Assembly: GCA_017650795.1 (NCBI GenBank)
Contig: JAGCEE010000115.1
Span: 1 to 11,450 of the forward strand
Direction of reading: 5' to 3'
DNA length: 11,450 nt
DNA from: Clostridia bacterium
GTDB taxonomy: Bacteria > Bacillota > Clostridia > Christensenellales > UBA1242
Translations under genes and position numbers: made by a program
Shown: positions 11,422-11,450 of the stretch, piece by piece
Numbering within the stretch: the first letter of the stretch is position 1
How the letters are laid out: each line of letters starts with the position of its first letter
Notes under the pieces: model-generated
The model's input: the letters and a program-made list of their open reading frames with translations, nothing else
Database searches by the model: none
Told to the model about the DNA's origin: nothing

Positions 11422-11450
11422 AATTGCTATATGTAGAAGTTTTTGTTGCA

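Overview
The window reads as part of a cassette array in a low-GC Gram-positive-like bacterium (Bacillota or a related lineage). The genes are A+T rich, have AGGAG ribosome binding sites, use TGG for Trp, and all end in TAA or TAG. The species cannot be named from the sequence. Single genes, and in one case a gene pair, are separated by eleven near-full-length copies of a 126-127 bp repeat that all point the same way, plus one shrunken copy. The repeat is visibly richer in G+C than the genes.

Layout from left to right: an AT-rich edge and a truncated Nudix-like gene, repeat 1; GNAT acetyltransferase, shrunken repeat; P-loop kinase plus PnuC-type transporter, repeat 2; CYTH-like protein, repeat 3; tandem-GNAT protein, repeat 4; GNAT-ASCH fusion on the minus strand, repeat 5; Trp-rich leader peptide, attenuator and trpS, repeat 6; Nudix hydrolase, repeat 7; RBBP9/YdeN-like hydrolase, repeat 8; second Nudix hydrolase, repeat 9; metallo-beta-lactamase-fold protein, repeat 10; second PnuC-type transporter, repeat 11; and a Tyr-rich leader peptide whose downstream gene lies outside the window.

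Most units follow one plan. The repeat starts at or just after the stop codon. It is followed by a GCAGAG...CTCTGC hairpin with a T-run, then an extended -10 promoter with a conserved GATACAA box at fixed distance, then a short leader and the gene. Each gene therefore looks like an insulated transcription unit. The gene content (GNATs, Nudix hydrolases, small-molecule transporters, hydrolases) resembles that of integron cassettes. However, the repeat lacks a convincing canonical attC core, and no integrase lies in the window.

Two observations stand out. First, differences among repeat copies fall mainly at third codon positions of a conserved reading frame on the minus strand, as though the repeat descends from, or still is, protein-coding DNA. 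Second, trpS is preceded by a WWRW leader peptide with a terminator and competing hairpins, and the last unit begins with a five-Tyr leader peptide. This suggests a series of aminoacyl-tRNA synthetase cassettes under ribosome-mediated attenuation. The genes do not form one pathway. The array is better read as a collection of independent accessory functions.
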